Shown here in pieces: positions 1 through 8,371 of a stretch of 64,000 nucleotides of DNA (positions are counted from its first letter, which is position 1; every line of letters begins with the position of its first letter). Origin of the DNA: Pseudomonas chlororaphis subsp. chlororaphis (GTDB taxonomy: Bacteria > Pseudomonadota > Gammaproteobacteria > Pseudomonadales > Pseudomonadaceae); contig NZ_CP027712.1 in assembly GCF_003945765.1 (NCBI RefSeq), forward strand, positions 3,782,001-3,846,000. Direction: 5' to 3'. Position numbers and translations under genes: made by a program. The notes beneath the pieces are model-generated. The model did no database searches, was not told the DNA's origin, and saw only the letters and a program-made list of their open reading frames with translations.

Positions 1-1
1 G

Positions 2-46
2 GGCGCGCCGCGCACGGTGCAGGCGGGGATTGCCTACACCTTCTAA
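2..46 (+). CDS. TonB-dependent receptor, C-terminal end only
   Basis: The first frame ends with GAPRTVQAGIAYTF and a TAA stop. An aromatic C-terminal residue after alternating hydrophobic residues is the last beta-strand signature of outer-membrane barrels, and the 'PRxVxxGIxYxF' form is typical of TonB-dependent siderophore or substrate receptors. Only 14 residues lie in the window, so the substrate cannot be named. A hairpin follows directly. Confidence 0.6.
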   Translation, partial: GAPRTVQAGIAYTF

Positions 47-61
47 TTGAAAGGCTTGTTC

Positions 62-91
62 CAGGGCGTGCACCGAAGAACTGCACGCCTG
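62..91 (+). terminator. Hairpin after the TonB receptor gene
   Basis: CAGG-G-CGTGCA pairs with TGCACGCCTG around a 9-nt loop, 16 nt after the receptor stop codon. The T-tract is weak (a GCTTTT stretch lies about 10 nt further on). Position and stem strength suggest an intrinsic terminator. Confidence 0.5.
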
Positions 92-429
92 CCTGTGAGG
101 GCTTTTGCAGATCCCCCCCTGTGAAGGCCCTTGCATTGGCCGCTCACGCAGCGGCACCGCCCCTGTCGACCTCCGCGCCCTCCCTGGCGGCATTGTCCCG
201 TCGCCCACAACCCAGCCGCCCAGCGTTCGCCATCCGTCATTCGGTCGCGGCTATTTCACCACGCTTCACCGGAGGCGAGCCGTTCCTCAGGCTGCCGGGT
301 GGCCCGGGCGCCTTGCGCGGCGTGCAACGCCTACCCAGCGAAAATATGCCCACTGCCGAGCAAAATCCGCTGCAGCGCCGGCCCGTGGAGCGGGTATCGT
401 GGAGCAAAACCATCGGCCAGAGGTGCACT
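92..429. other. Leader/intergenic region before the LysR gene
   Basis: This stretch of about 340 bases holds no convincing gene. The LysR reading frame is open back to position 121, but the extra 103 codons are low-complexity (A/P/R/S-rich) and do not resemble a LysR N-terminus. It probably contains the promoter of the LysR gene. I see no clear operator. Confidence 0.5.
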
Positions 430-1341
430 GTGGCGTCCTATTCCTTGCGTCAATTGAAGTATTTCGTCACCACCGTCGACTGTGGCAGCGTCGCCGAGGC
501 GTCGCGCAAGCTGTACATCGCCCAGCCGTCGATCTCCACGGCGGTCAAGGGCCTGGAAGACAGCTTCGGCGTGCAGTTGCTGATCCGCCATCACGCCCAG
601 GGCGTGTCCCTGACCCCGGGCGGCGCGCGTTTCTACCGCAAGGCCCAGGAACTGCTGCGCATGGCTCATGAGTTCGAGCAGAACGCCCTGGCCGACAACG
701 ACGTGGTGTGCGGGCAGATCGATATCGGTTGCTTCGAGACGGTCGCCCCGCTCTACCTGCCACGGCTGATCGCCGGCTTTCGCCAGCGTTTTCCGGGGGT
801 GGAGATCCGCCTGCAGGACGGCGAGCAGCAGGAACTGGTGCAGGGCCTGACCGGCGGACGCTTCGACCTGGCGATCTTCTACGAACACGACCTGGACAGC
901 ACCATCGAGACCGAGGCGCTGATGGCGCCGCAACGGCCGTATGCCCTGGTGCCGGCCGGGCACCGTTTTGCCGGACAGGCCCAGGTGTCACTGCGCGACC
1001 TGGTGCTGGAGCCGATGATCCTGCTGGATGTGCAGCCCAGCCGCACCTACTTCGTGAGCATCTTCGAGGAGCTGCAACTGACGCCGAATATCGTCTTCGG
1101 CTCGCCGTCGATCGAGATGGTGCGCGGCATGGTCGGCCAGGGGTTCGGCTTTGCCTTGCTGGTGACCAGGCCCCACGGCAACAGCACCTATGACGGCCAG
1201 GAAGTGGTCTGTGTGGAGATTGCCGAAGATGTCACCGGCTCGGCGCTGGTGGCCGGCTGGCTGAAACGGGCGCAGCTGACCAAGCCTGCGCAGTTGTTCG
1301 TCGATTACTGCAAGGAGCAGTTCAAGGCCTGGCTCGCCTGA
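430..1341 (+). CDS. LysR-family transcriptional regulator
   Basis: A 303-residue LysR regulator, the usual family length. Residues 1-60 carry the winged helix-turn-helix (LRQLKYFVTTVDCGSVAEAS then AQPSISTAVKGLE). The rest is the periplasmic-binding-protein-like effector domain (GQIDIGCFETVAPLYLPRLI onward). The GTG at 430 is chosen because it begins exactly where LysR homology begins and has an AGAGG ribosome site 6 nt upstream; an open extension to 121 is rejected. It lies between a TonB receptor gene and a convergent MHS transporter operon. Its target is unknown, though it could serve either. The co-inducer cannot be read from sequence. Confidence 0.85.
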   Translation: MASYSLRQLKYFVTTVDCGSVAEASRKLYIAQPSISTAVKGLEDSFGVQLLIRHHAQGVSLTPGGARFYRKAQELLRMAHEFEQNALADNDVVCGQIDIGCFETVAPLYLPRLIAGFRQRFPGVEIRLQDGEQQELVQGLTGGRFDLAIFYEHDLDSTIETEALMAPQRPYALVPAGHRFAGQAQVSLRDLVLEPMILLDVQPSRTYFVSIFEELQLTPNIVFGSPSIEMVRGMVGQGFGFALLVTRPHGNSTYDGQEVVCVEIAEDVTGSALVAGWLKRAQLTKPAQLFVDYCKEQFKAWLA

Positions 1342-1444
1342 GGGCCAGCGAGCAGGAGCGGATCGCCCCGCCCGATGCATTGCCCATCATTGACCCATAC
1401 CGACGTCCTTGCCATCCGGCCGGGGCCGGCGCTGACAGGTGGGC

Positions 1445-2785
1445 TTAAGCTTGCGGATTGACCAGGAGTTGCGCAGCCCCATGCCCCTGGTGCCGGACGT
1501 CGCGGGTACAGGCGACGAAGTCTTCCTTGCGCAGCACTAGCAGGGCCAGCAGCGACGCGATCCCGGTCGCCACGTAGAAGTACCAGGGCGCGGTGATGTC
1601 GCCAGTGAGCTTGATCAGCCAGGTGGAAATCAGCGGCGCGCTACCGCCGAACACCGCCACCGGGATGTTGTAGGCCACGGCGATGCCGGTGGAGCGGATA
1701 CGGGTCGGCAGCAGCTCGCTCATCAGCGCGTAGGTCGAGGACGCATAGAGCCCGAACAGGATCGCCACGGCCATCAGCGGCCAGAACAAGGTGGCCGGGG
1801 TGGCGTTGGGCGCGGCCTTGAAGAACCAGTACATGGCCAGGGTCGCCAGGGTACCGATCACCATCAGGAACGGCTTGCGTCCGTAGCGATCGGTGAAGGC
1901 GCCGCCGAAGGGCATGACCACCGCCGCCGAGAGGCTGGCGACAAATACATAGAGCAAGGTGGTGCCACTGTCGAACTTGAGGGTGTTGGACATGTAGGTC
2001 GAGGCGAAGGTCAGCACCAGGTAAAAGATCGAGCTATGCAGGGTGATGATGAAGAACACCAAAGCGATCGGGCGCTTCCACTGCCAAACCTCGCGCAGCG
2101 GCGCCTTGGAGGTCTGCCCGGCCTGCAGCAAGGCGAGGAATTCCGGGCTGTCCTCCAGTTTCAGGCGGATATACAGCGAGATGAAGCCCAGGGGACCTGC
2201 GATCAGGAACGGGATCCGCCAGCCCCAATCCTGCATCAGCTCGGCGCCCAGGGCCCAGGTCATGCCATTGGCCACGGCGCCGCCCAGGAGCAGGCCGAGC
2301 ACAGCGGTGACCATCAGCCAGCAGGTGGCGAATCCCCGGCGCCCTGGGCTGGCGTATTCGGAAATGAAGCTGGTGATGGTGCCGATCTCGCCACCGGCAG
2401 AGAAACCCTGCACACAGCGGACCAGCACCAGGATCACCGGCGCGGCGATGCCGATGCTGGCGTAGGTCGGCAACAGGCCCAGCAGGCAGGTGGAGCCGGC
2501 CATCATCACCAGCACCGTGATCAGGGTCTTGCGTCGGCCGATCTTGTCGGCCAGAGGGCCGAAGAACAGGCCGCCCAGGGGCCGGATGAAGAAGCTCAGG
2601 GCAAAGGCCGCGAAGCTTGCCAGAAGGCTGCTGGTGGGATCGTCGGAAACGAAGAAGGCCTTGCCGATGTACAAGGCCAGGAAACCGTAGACGCCATAGT
2701 CGTACCACTCGATCAAGTGGCCGGAAGTGGCGCCGATGAAGGCCCGGCGCCGCTGGCGCTGGGGGTTGGAAGGTGGCACGCCCAT
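1445..2785 (-). CDS. MHS-family MFS metabolite:proton symporter
   Basis: Predicted inner-membrane symporter of the metabolite:H+ symporter (MHS) branch of the major facilitator superfamily, which takes up organic acids such as citrate, alpha-ketoglutarate or shikimate. The N-terminus RRRAFIGATSGHLIEWYDYG and the loop 2-3 motif GPLADKIGRRKTL are diagnostic, with about twelve hydrophobic segments in 446 residues. The ATG at 2785 is preferred because AGGAG lies 8 nt upstream. An in-frame ATG at 2815 would add ten residues but has no ribosome site. It is the last gene after thiolase and acyl-CoA ligase, which suggests it imports the acid that the ligase activates. The exact substrate is unknown. 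Confidence 0.85.
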   Translation of the reverse strand: MGVPPSNPQRQRRRAFIGATSGHLIEWYDYGVYGFLALYIGKAFFVSDDPTSSLLASFAAFALSFFIRPLGGLFFGPLADKIGRRKTLITVLVMMAGSTCLLGLLPTYASIGIAAPVILVLVRCVQGFSAGGEIGTITSFISEYASPGRRGFATCWLMVTAVLGLLLGGAVANGMTWALGAELMQDWGWRIPFLIAGPLGFISLYIRLKLEDSPEFLALLQAGQTSKAPLREVWQWKRPIALVFFIITLHSSIFYLVLTFASTYMSNTLKFDSGTTLLYVFVASLSAAVVMPFGGAFTDRYGRKPFLMVIGTLATLAMYWFFKAAPNATPATLFWPLMAVAILFGLYASSTYALMSELLPTRIRSTGIAVAYNIPVAVFGGSAPLISTWLIKLTGDITAPWYFYVATGIASLLALLVLRKEDFVACTRDVRHQGHGAAQLLVNPQA

Positions 2786-2828
2786 CGTGGGGACTCCTGT
2801 CGTAGTGCTATCCATGAAATGCCGCGTT

Positions 2829-4370
2829 TCAGAGGTTGCTCAAGGGCCCGGTGGGGTCCTGCAACCACTGGCGCAAGCGGGTCTTGAGAATCTTGCCATA
2901 GCTATTCTTGGGCAGCTCGGCGCAAAACAGGTACTTCTTCGGTTTCTTGAACGAGGCCATGCGCGCCAGGAACCAAAGGTTGAGCGCCTGCGCATCGAGG
3001 TTTCCGGGCGAACGCAGGACCACGAAGGCCACCACCGACTCGCCCCACTGCGGGTCGGCCTCCCCCACCACGCACACTTCGAATACCTCGGGGTGCTGGA
3101 TCAGCACTTCCTCGACTTCCCGCGGGTAGATGTTGCTGCCGCCGGAGATGATCACATCCTTGCAGCGATCGGTCAGGGTCAGGTAACCCCGCTCATTCAG
3201 GAAACCGATGTCACCGGTGAGCAGCCAGCCGTCCACCAGGGCCTCCCGGGTGGCTTGCGGATTGTCCCAGTACCCCTGCATCACCACAGCCCCGCGCACG
3301 GCGATTATCCCCCTCTCCCCGGCAGCCAGGGGTTGGCCCGCAGTATCCACCACGCGCACCTCAACGCAGGCGTGGGCACGCCCTACCGAGGCAGCAATGG
3401 TCGGCCAGTCAGCATGCCCGCGGTCGGCAATGGTCTCCCTGGACAGGGCGCTGATGGTCATTGGGCATTCGCCCTGGCCGTAGATCTGCACCAGCCGCGG
3501 GCCGAAGGTGTCCAGGGCCTGGGCGAGATCCGCCAGGTACATCGGGCCGCCGCCGTAGACGATGGTCTTGATCCCTTCGCCGCAATAGCCCTGCTGCCGG
3601 GCCTGCTGCACCATGCGCTTGAGCATGGTCGGCGCGGCAAACAGGCTGACCTGGCCCAGCGCCTGCGCCAGCTCGAACAACTCCGCCGCCTGGAACCCCT
3701 GGGACGTCGGCACCACATGCCGGGCGCCACAGCGCACATGGATGAAGTTGTAGAGGCCGGCGCCGTGAGACATCGGCGCGGCATAGACCACTGCGTCATC
3801 AGCGGCCACCGGATCCACGTCCAGCGGATAACACAAGGACATGGCGATCAGGTTGCCATGGGACAACATCACCCCCTTGGGGCGGCCAGTGGTCCCGGAG
3901 GTGTAGAACAGCCAGGCCAGGTCGTTGTCCTCCCGCAGGTGCGGCTCCACCAGTTCATCGCCCGGCACCCCGCCTTGCACGGCCAGCCCGGGCGCGGCCA
4001 GTTCGCGGCAGCCGGCAGGCAGGGCCTCGGCGTCGAAGCTCTGGCCCTCATCGGTGTAGATCAGCCGGGCCCCGGCATTGCCGGCAATCCAGGCGGCTTC
4101 CAGTGCATGCAGCTTGCTGTTGATCGGAACCGCCACCGCCCCGCTCCACCAGATGGCGTACAACAGTTCGAGATAACCGCAGCTGTTCTTCAGCAGCAGC
4201 GCCACTCGGTCGCCAGGCTCGATGCCGTACTCATGGCGCAGTTGCAGGGCACGTGCCCTGGCCTGCTCGGCAAACGCCTGGTAGTCAGCGACCTGGCGGC
4301 GACCCTCGAACAGAGCTCCCCGCCGCGGCCAGCGCTGGGCCGCATCGCGCAGCCAATGGGCGATGTTCAT
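2829..4370 (-). CDS. AMP-dependent acyl-CoA synthetase/ligase
   Basis: A 513-residue member of the ANL superfamily that should convert a carboxylic acid, ATP and CoA to an acyl-CoA. Visible motifs are the P-loop LFYTSGTTGRPKGVMLSH, a YGQGECP segment in the A5 position, LLTGDIGFLNERGYLTLTDR with the hinge region (DRCKDVIISGGSNIYPREVEE), and the C-terminal catalytic lysine in SYGKILKTRLRQW. The start codon lies 2 nt after the thiolase stop and its AAGG site sits inside the thiolase end, so the two are translationally coupled. With the thiolase and transporter it forms a small acid-catabolism operon. Medium/long-chain or aromatic specificity cannot be separated here. Confidence 0.85.
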   Translation of the reverse strand: MNIAHWLRDAAQRWPRRGALFEGRRQVADYQAFAEQARARALQLRHEYGIEPGDRVALLLKNSCGYLELLYAIWWSGAVAVPINSKLHALEAAWIAGNAGARLIYTDEGQSFDAEALPAGCRELAAPGLAVQGGVPGDELVEPHLREDNDLAWLFYTSGTTGRPKGVMLSHGNLIAMSLCYPLDVDPVAADDAVVYAAPMSHGAGLYNFIHVRCGARHVVPTSQGFQAAELFELAQALGQVSLFAAPTMLKRMVQQARQQGYCGEGIKTIVYGGGPMYLADLAQALDTFGPRLVQIYGQGECPMTISALSRETIADRGHADWPTIAASVGRAHACVEVRVVDTAGQPLAAGERGIIAVRGAVVMQGYWDNPQATREALVDGWLLTGDIGFLNERGYLTLTDRCKDVIISGGSNIYPREVEEVLIQHPEVFEVCVVGEADPQWGESVVAFVVLRSPGNLDAQALNLWFLARMASFKKPKKYLFCAELPKNSYGKILKTRLRQWLQDPTGPLSNL

Positions 4371-4372
4371 CC

Positions 4373-5551
4373 TCAGACCTTGACCGCTTGCAGGACGCTG
4401 GCGTAGTTGGCCACCGCCATGCCGCCCATGTTGAACAGCAAGCCGAACTCGGCACCGGGCACACCCAGGCCGATGGGTTTGCCGATCAGTTGGGCAAAGC
4501 CCAGGGCATGCATCGATACCCCGGTGGCCCCCACCGGATGCCCCTTGGCCTTGAGCCCGCCGGACAGGTTCACCGGCAGGCGTCCGCCCTGGCGCACGGT
4601 GCCGTCGTCGAGGGCCCGGTGCCCCTCGCCCCTGGGCGCCAGGCCCATGGCTTCGTAGATCAGCAATTCAGCGATGGTGAAGCAGTCGTGTACCTCAGCG
4701 AAACTCAGGTCGCCAAGGGTCACGCCGGCCTGGCGCAGGGCCCCGTGGATGGCCCGTCGCGGCCCCTCGAAGGCCAGCATGTCACGGCTCGACAAGGGCA
4801 GGAAGTCGTTCACCTGGGTCATGGCACGAATCGCCACCTGGCGTCGCATCGAACGGGCGCGCTGGGGCGAGGCCAGGATGATCGCCGCCGCACCGTCACT
4901 GATCAACGAGCAGTCGGTCAGGCGCAGTGGCGGTGCGATCAGCGGGTTGCCCTGGGAAACGTTGTTGCAGTGTTCAAAATCCATCACGCGGTGCATCTGT
5001 GCCAGGGGGTTGGCCATGGCATTGGCGTGGTTCTTCACCGCAATCATGGCCATCGAGGACAACGGGCTGTGGTAGCGGTCGGCGTACTGCTGCGCCACCC
5101 GGCCAAAAAGCTGGGCGAAACTCATGCCGGCCTCCTGGAGGGCGTTCTGGTAGCCGGCGCCGGCCAGGGCCCGAGTGACTTCGACGGTGCTGTTGCCGGT
5201 CATTTTCTCCGCGCCAACCACCAGTACCAGTTCGGCGGCGCCGCTGCGGATCGCGTTGATCCCGGCCTGGATCGCCGCCGAACCGGAGGCGCAAGCGTTC
5301 TCGCAGCGAGTGGCGGGCTTGAAGCGCAGTTGCGGATCGGCCTGGAGCATCAGCGAGGCGGGGAAACCATCCGCCACCAGGCCGGAGTTGAAGTGCCCGA
5401 GAAACAGCGCGTCGATTTGTGCAGCCTCGATCTCAGCGTCTGCCAGGGCCTCGCGGGTAACCTGGACGATCAGGTCCTCGAGGTTCAGGCCGTCCAGACG
5501 ACCGAAAGGGCTATGGGCGGCAGCGACGATGGATACGGAATCGTGAATCAT
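4373..5551 (-). CDS. Thiolase (acetyl-CoA acetyltransferase family)
   Basis: A 392-residue thiolase-fold enzyme. The nucleophilic cysteine lies in TRCENACASGSAAI (about C87), and the C-terminal GGLKAKGHPVGATGVSMH supplies the active-site histidine. The CENACASG form and NxSGGLKAKGHP are closest to the SCP-x/lipid-transfer type thiolases rather than FadA. Its probable role is thiolytic cleavage of a beta-ketoacyl-CoA made from the acid activated by the next gene. It is first in the minus-strand operon and divergent from the PAS-LuxR gene, which is a likely regulator. Confidence 0.85.
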   Translation of the reverse strand: MIHDSVSIVAAAHSPFGRLDGLNLEDLIVQVTREALADAEIEAAQIDALFLGHFNSGLVADGFPASLMLQADPQLRFKPATRCENACASGSAAIQAGINAIRSGAAELVLVVGAEKMTGNSTVEVTRALAGAGYQNALQEAGMSFAQLFGRVAQQYADRYHSPLSSMAMIAVKNHANAMANPLAQMHRVMDFEHCNNVSQGNPLIAPPLRLTDCSLISDGAAAIILASPQRARSMRRQVAIRAMTQVNDFLPLSSRDMLAFEGPRRAIHGALRQAGVTLGDLSFAEVHDCFTIAELLIYEAMGLAPRGEGHRALDDGTVRQGGRLPVNLSGGLKAKGHPVGATGVSMHALGFAQLIGKPIGLGVPGAEFGLLFNMGGMAVANYASVLQAVKV

Positions 5552-5618
5552 GTGATTTTCTTCTTCCTTGAAGCGGGTATTCCATACAATGATTCAACAC
5601 CCGAATCACACGCTAGTT

Positions 5619-5651
5619 GGGGGAACTACGTACGGCAGTAAGTAGTCCCCC
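5619..5651. promoter_or_regulatory. Dyad between thiolase operon and LuxR gene
   Basis: GGGGGAACTAC (5619-5629) and GTAGTCCCCC (5642-5651) form a near-perfect dyad with one extra A in the left arm, lying between divergent genes. LuxR-type regulators bind dyads of roughly this size, so it is a candidate operator for the adjacent PAS-LuxR protein. It is directly followed by homopolymer runs of seven C, seven A and four G. The binding protein is inferred only from position. Confidence 0.4.
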
Positions 5652-5700
5652 GCCCCCCCAAAAAAAGGGGTGCGCCGACAAACCCGAGGCAGGATGCCTG

Positions 5701-6273
5701 ATGACCCTACACGCCCAGCAATTCCAGGACCTCGAGCGCCTGGCCTTCCAGGTTTCCCCCGCACCGCAGATGATCACCGGGCATCGCCGGATGCTCGATT
5801 GCAACCAGGCCTTCGTACGCCTGTTCGGCTACGAGCGCGAACACTTGCAAGGCCACCTGACCCTGCTGTTGTACCCCTCCCAGGCCGACTACCAGAGCAT
5901 CGGCGAACGCAGCGAGCACTGGCTGCGCAACGGACCCGGCACCTTCTACTCCGACGAACGCTTCATGCAGCATCGCAACGGCGAGGTGTTCTGGGCCCGC
6001 GCCCACGGTTTTTCCCTGACGGCCGAGGACCCGTTCAAGCTGATGGTCTGGCATTTCGAGCGCCTGGACCGCCAACCGGCGCCGATGATCCAGTTGACCC
6101 CGCGCGAACGGGAAATCTCGCTGCATATCGTCAATGGCCTGACCTGCAAGGAAGTGGCGCGCAAGCTGGGCATTTCCCACCGCACCGTGGAAGTCCACCG
6201 CGCCCGGCTGATGAAGAAGCTTCAGGCCAAGAACAGCGCAGAACTGGTGTCGAAGATCATCTTCATCAGTTGA
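5701..6273 (+). CDS. PAS domain LuxR-family transcriptional regulator
   Basis: 190 residues. Residues about 8-120 form a PAS-like sensor (ITGHRRMLDCNQAFVRLFGY is the typical start). Residues about 132-188 form a LuxR/FixJ helix-turn-helix (LTPREREISLHIVNGLTCKE, GISHRTVEVHRARLMKKL). There is no receiver domain, so a ligand sensed by the PAS domain rather than phosphorylation is likely. The ATG at 5701 is used; the frame is open upstream through the homopolymer tract but without PAS homology. It is divergent from the thiolase/ligase/transporter operon, which is probably its target. Confidence 0.85.
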   Translation: MTLHAQQFQDLERLAFQVSPAPQMITGHRRMLDCNQAFVRLFGYEREHLQGHLTLLLYPSQADYQSIGERSEHWLRNGPGTFYSDERFMQHRNGEVFWARAHGFSLTAEDPFKLMVWHFERLDRQPAPMIQLTPREREISLHIVNGLTCKEVARKLGISHRTVEVHRARLMKKLQAKNSAELVSKIIFIS

Positions 6274-6277
6274 GCGC

Positions 6278-6382
6278 CTAGGCAAGCATGTCGCCGGCAC
6301 TGATGCGCAGCAGCTGCAATGGCCCGATAGTCGGGCCCTCCACGCTGCCGTCCTCTGCCAGGACCTGGTGGACGGCCCCCAT
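6278..6382 (-). CDS. Possible 34-residue ORF or gene remnant
   Basis: A short minus-strand frame reads MGAVHQVLAEDGSVEGPTIG and then PLQLLRISAGDMLA before a TAG stop. Its composition looks protein-like rather than like a GC-shadow frame, and the frame stays open a little further upstream (FLAFKMGAVHQ). No ribosome site is seen before the ATG. It may be the C-terminal remnant of a decayed gene, with the adjacent hairpin at 6396-6425. I do not recognise the family. Confidence 0.25.
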   Translation of the reverse strand: MGAVHQVLAEDGSVEGPTIGPLQLLRISAGDMLA

Positions 6383-6395
6383 CTTGAAAGCCAAA

Positions 6396-6425
6396 AAAAT
6401 CCGATGCCTTACGACATCGGATTTT
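6396..6425. terminator. Bidirectional intrinsic terminator
   Basis: AAAATCCGATG and CATCGGATTTT are perfect 11-bp arms around an 8-nt loop, flanked by a run of seven A on the left and T4 on the right. It can stop transcription from the LuxR gene on the plus strand and from the chitinase operon on the minus strand. Confidence 0.8.
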
Positions 6426-6508
6426 CATTGCTTGCCCTCAGCGATCCAGTCAATAGGCTTGACTGTCGAGCATCCGGCACGTCTGCCGGATGCCTCCTTG
6501 ATCGAGTG

Positions 6509-7567
6509 CTAGTAGGCGGTCTGCGGGTGGGGCTCATCCTGGGTTGAGGAGGACAGCTTGCCACCGTTGATCAACGGCCCGTAGCGCCGGCTGAACTCCT
6601 GGTTGTAGGGCACGTGGTCCTTGTTGACCCCGCTGTCCCAATTGACCGACCAGGTCATCAGGCCCTTGATCGACAGCCCTTTGGCATCGAGGCGTTTGAA
6701 CGCATTGGCAACGGCCGCCGGGTTGACCACGTATCCGGTGGCCGCGGCATCGACGTTGGCGGGCAGGCCAATGACGAATTTGTCAGCGGCAATCCTGGTG
6801 AAACCGCGAGTACCACTCACCAGGCTTTCGGTCAGGTAATAGAGGAAGTCCTCTTTCATGGCGTCGTTGTTCTGGGCGATCCAGGCCCCCTTGCCGTTGT
6901 TGGCCTCCTGAACCCAGAGGCCATCGCCGCCCTGGTTGTAGAACTGCGGCGCGATGAAGTCGTAGTAGCCTTCCAGCGCCTTGAGGTAGTCGACGTATCG
7001 ACCGGCAGCAGTCAGGTAGGGGAACTCCGGCGCCATGCTGATGATGAAATGCTTGCCCTCGGCAGCATAGTGATCCTTGACCAGCTTCAGCGCGGCCGGC
7101 AGGACGATCTTGTTGCTGGCGAAGTCAATCGCGCTCTGTTCAAGATCGATGTCCAGCCCGTCAAAGCCGTAGGTTTCCACCAGACGGATGATTTCATTGG
7201 CCAGGGGCTGTTCGTGGCCCGGGTTCAACGCGATATGAGCATCGGCGCCCCCCAGGGACATCAGCACCGCCCTGCCCTGGCTGTTCAGCACGCCCACCTG
7301 GCGACGAAACTCGGCATCGGACAGGTTGTACGGCTTGAACGTCGGAATACCGCTGCCTTTCATGAACGCCACGGCCACCACGTTGTAGTCGCGGGGCACA
7401 TCCTCCAGGTTCATATTGGCAAACTGCCCGCGCTGGTAGCCGTCCGAGGGACCGGCCGGCCAGTTGTGCCAGTAGCCCATGAGGATTTTCTTGCCATCCA
7501 GGCTCGGCATCCGCGACGCGGCATCGTCCTGCGTCGTTTTCAGTTGGGTAAAGTCAATCTGTGACAT
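6509..7567 (-). CDS. GH18 chitinase without signal peptide
   Basis: A 352-residue single-domain family 18 glycoside hydrolase, expected to cut chitin by substrate-assisted retaining catalysis. The catalytic motif is FDGLDIDLEQ (D136, D139, D141, E143 as acid/base). SLGGADAH is the preceding conserved strand, APQFYNQ the substrate-binding Tyr strand, and MTWSVNWD the terminal Trp strand. The start has AAGGA 7 nt upstream, and the protein begins MSQIDFTQLKTTQDD, which is hydrophilic with no Sec, Tat or lipobox signal. It follows the LPMO gene by 37 bp, forming a two-gene operon. Other signal-less Pseudomonas chitinases (ChiC of P. aeruginosa) reach the medium by non-classical release. Confidence 0.9.
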   Translation of the reverse strand: MSQIDFTQLKTTQDDAASRMPSLDGKKILMGYWHNWPAGPSDGYQRGQFANMNLEDVPRDYNVVAVAFMKGSGIPTFKPYNLSDAEFRRQVGVLNSQGRAVLMSLGGADAHIALNPGHEQPLANEIIRLVETYGFDGLDIDLEQSAIDFASNKIVLPAALKLVKDHYAAEGKHFIISMAPEFPYLTAAGRYVDYLKALEGYYDFIAPQFYNQGGDGLWVQEANNGKGAWIAQNNDAMKEDFLYYLTESLVSGTRGFTRIAADKFVIGLPANVDAAATGYVVNPAAVANAFKRLDAKGLSIKGLMTWSVNWDSGVNKDHVPYNQEFSRRYGPLINGGKLSSSTQDEPHPQTAY

Positions 7568-7604
7568 GTTCTAATCCTTCAGAACGTTTTAATGATCCGC
7601 AGAC

Positions 7605-8240
7605 TTATTTGAAGTCGACGTCGAAGGCCTGATAGAAGGCGTTGCCGGTATTGGCCACGATCCACATCAGGACTATCACGTGACGGCCCTTTTTATTGGC
7701 CGGCAGCTTCACTTCATGATCGACCTTGGCCTTCAGTTCGCCGGCATGGCTGTAGTAAGGCACCTGCGGATAGAAGTCCTCGGCGAAAGGTTGAGCCTCC
7801 AGTTGGGCGCGGGTGATGCGCTGTTTCGGGTCCCAGCCGTCCTTGGTGATCAGCCAGCGATAACCACGGGTGGTGTGCGGCGCGGTGTACTGCCAGGTCA
7901 CCTTGAAGATCTGGCCGGGGTTGACGTTGAGCGTCGGCCAGGCGAAGGCGCGACCGAGCTTCTTGCTCATCTCCTCATCGGTGAAGTTGACGCAGTCCCG
8001 GGCATCGGTCTTGCCACCGCTGAGGATGAAGCCATCGGCCGGCGGCACGTCGCTTGGGTTATCCGTGTTGAACGGTGCAGGGAACGGACCCGCGGCCAGG
8101 GCCGGGAAGTTCTTGCCGCCTTCCATCTCATTGACCTGCCAACCGCCCAACAGGCCCAGGTCGATGGCGACTGCGCCGCGGGAGGCTGGGGAGGTGACGC
8201 GACCGTGGCGAAGCGGTGATTGGGTTTGTGGTTTGTTCAT
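7605..8240 (-). CDS. AA10 chitin-active lytic polysaccharide monooxygenase
   Basis: A 211-residue single-domain AA10 (CBM33) protein that should oxidatively cleave crystalline chitin with copper. HGRVTSPASRG holds the first histidine-brace residue (H12), PHTTRGYRW the second (H122), and GNAFYQAFDVDF the axial aromatic residue. In known LPMOs the first histidine is the mature N-terminus created by signal peptidase. Here it is preceded only by MNKPQTQSPLR, and the start is fixed by GGAG 8 nt upstream of the ATG, with no signal-like sequence upstream in any frame. Removal of 11 residues after Arg11 by some other route would be needed. First gene of an operon with the chitinase. Confidence 0.9.
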   Translation of the reverse strand: MNKPQTQSPLRHGRVTSPASRGAVAIDLGLLGGWQVNEMEGGKNFPALAAGPFPAPFNTDNPSDVPPADGFILSGGKTDARDCVNFTDEEMSKKLGRAFAWPTLNVNPGQIFKVTWQYTAPHTTRGYRWLITKDGWDPKQRITRAQLEAQPFAEDFYPQVPYYSHAGELKAKVDHEVKLPANKKGRHVIVLMWIVANTGNAFYQAFDVDFK

Positions 8241-8371
8241 GTTTATTGCTCCATTGATTTAAGAAACTCTCCCTTTCCAAAGGAGAGGTCTTCAAATTAA
8301 CCGAGCTGGATTTTCTGTCCACGGGCCCATTTTTCGGTCTGCATCACGCTGGCAGCGGAATCTCCCGAGAA

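Noticed and set aside
121..429. N-terminal extension of the LysR gene from position 121
   Set aside because: The extra 103 codons are low-complexity and the LysR homology, with a ribosome site, begins exactly at GTG 430.
2727..4406. 559-codon plus-strand frame over the acyl-CoA ligase
   Set aside because: The opposite strand has all ANL-superfamily motifs in order; the plus frame has none.
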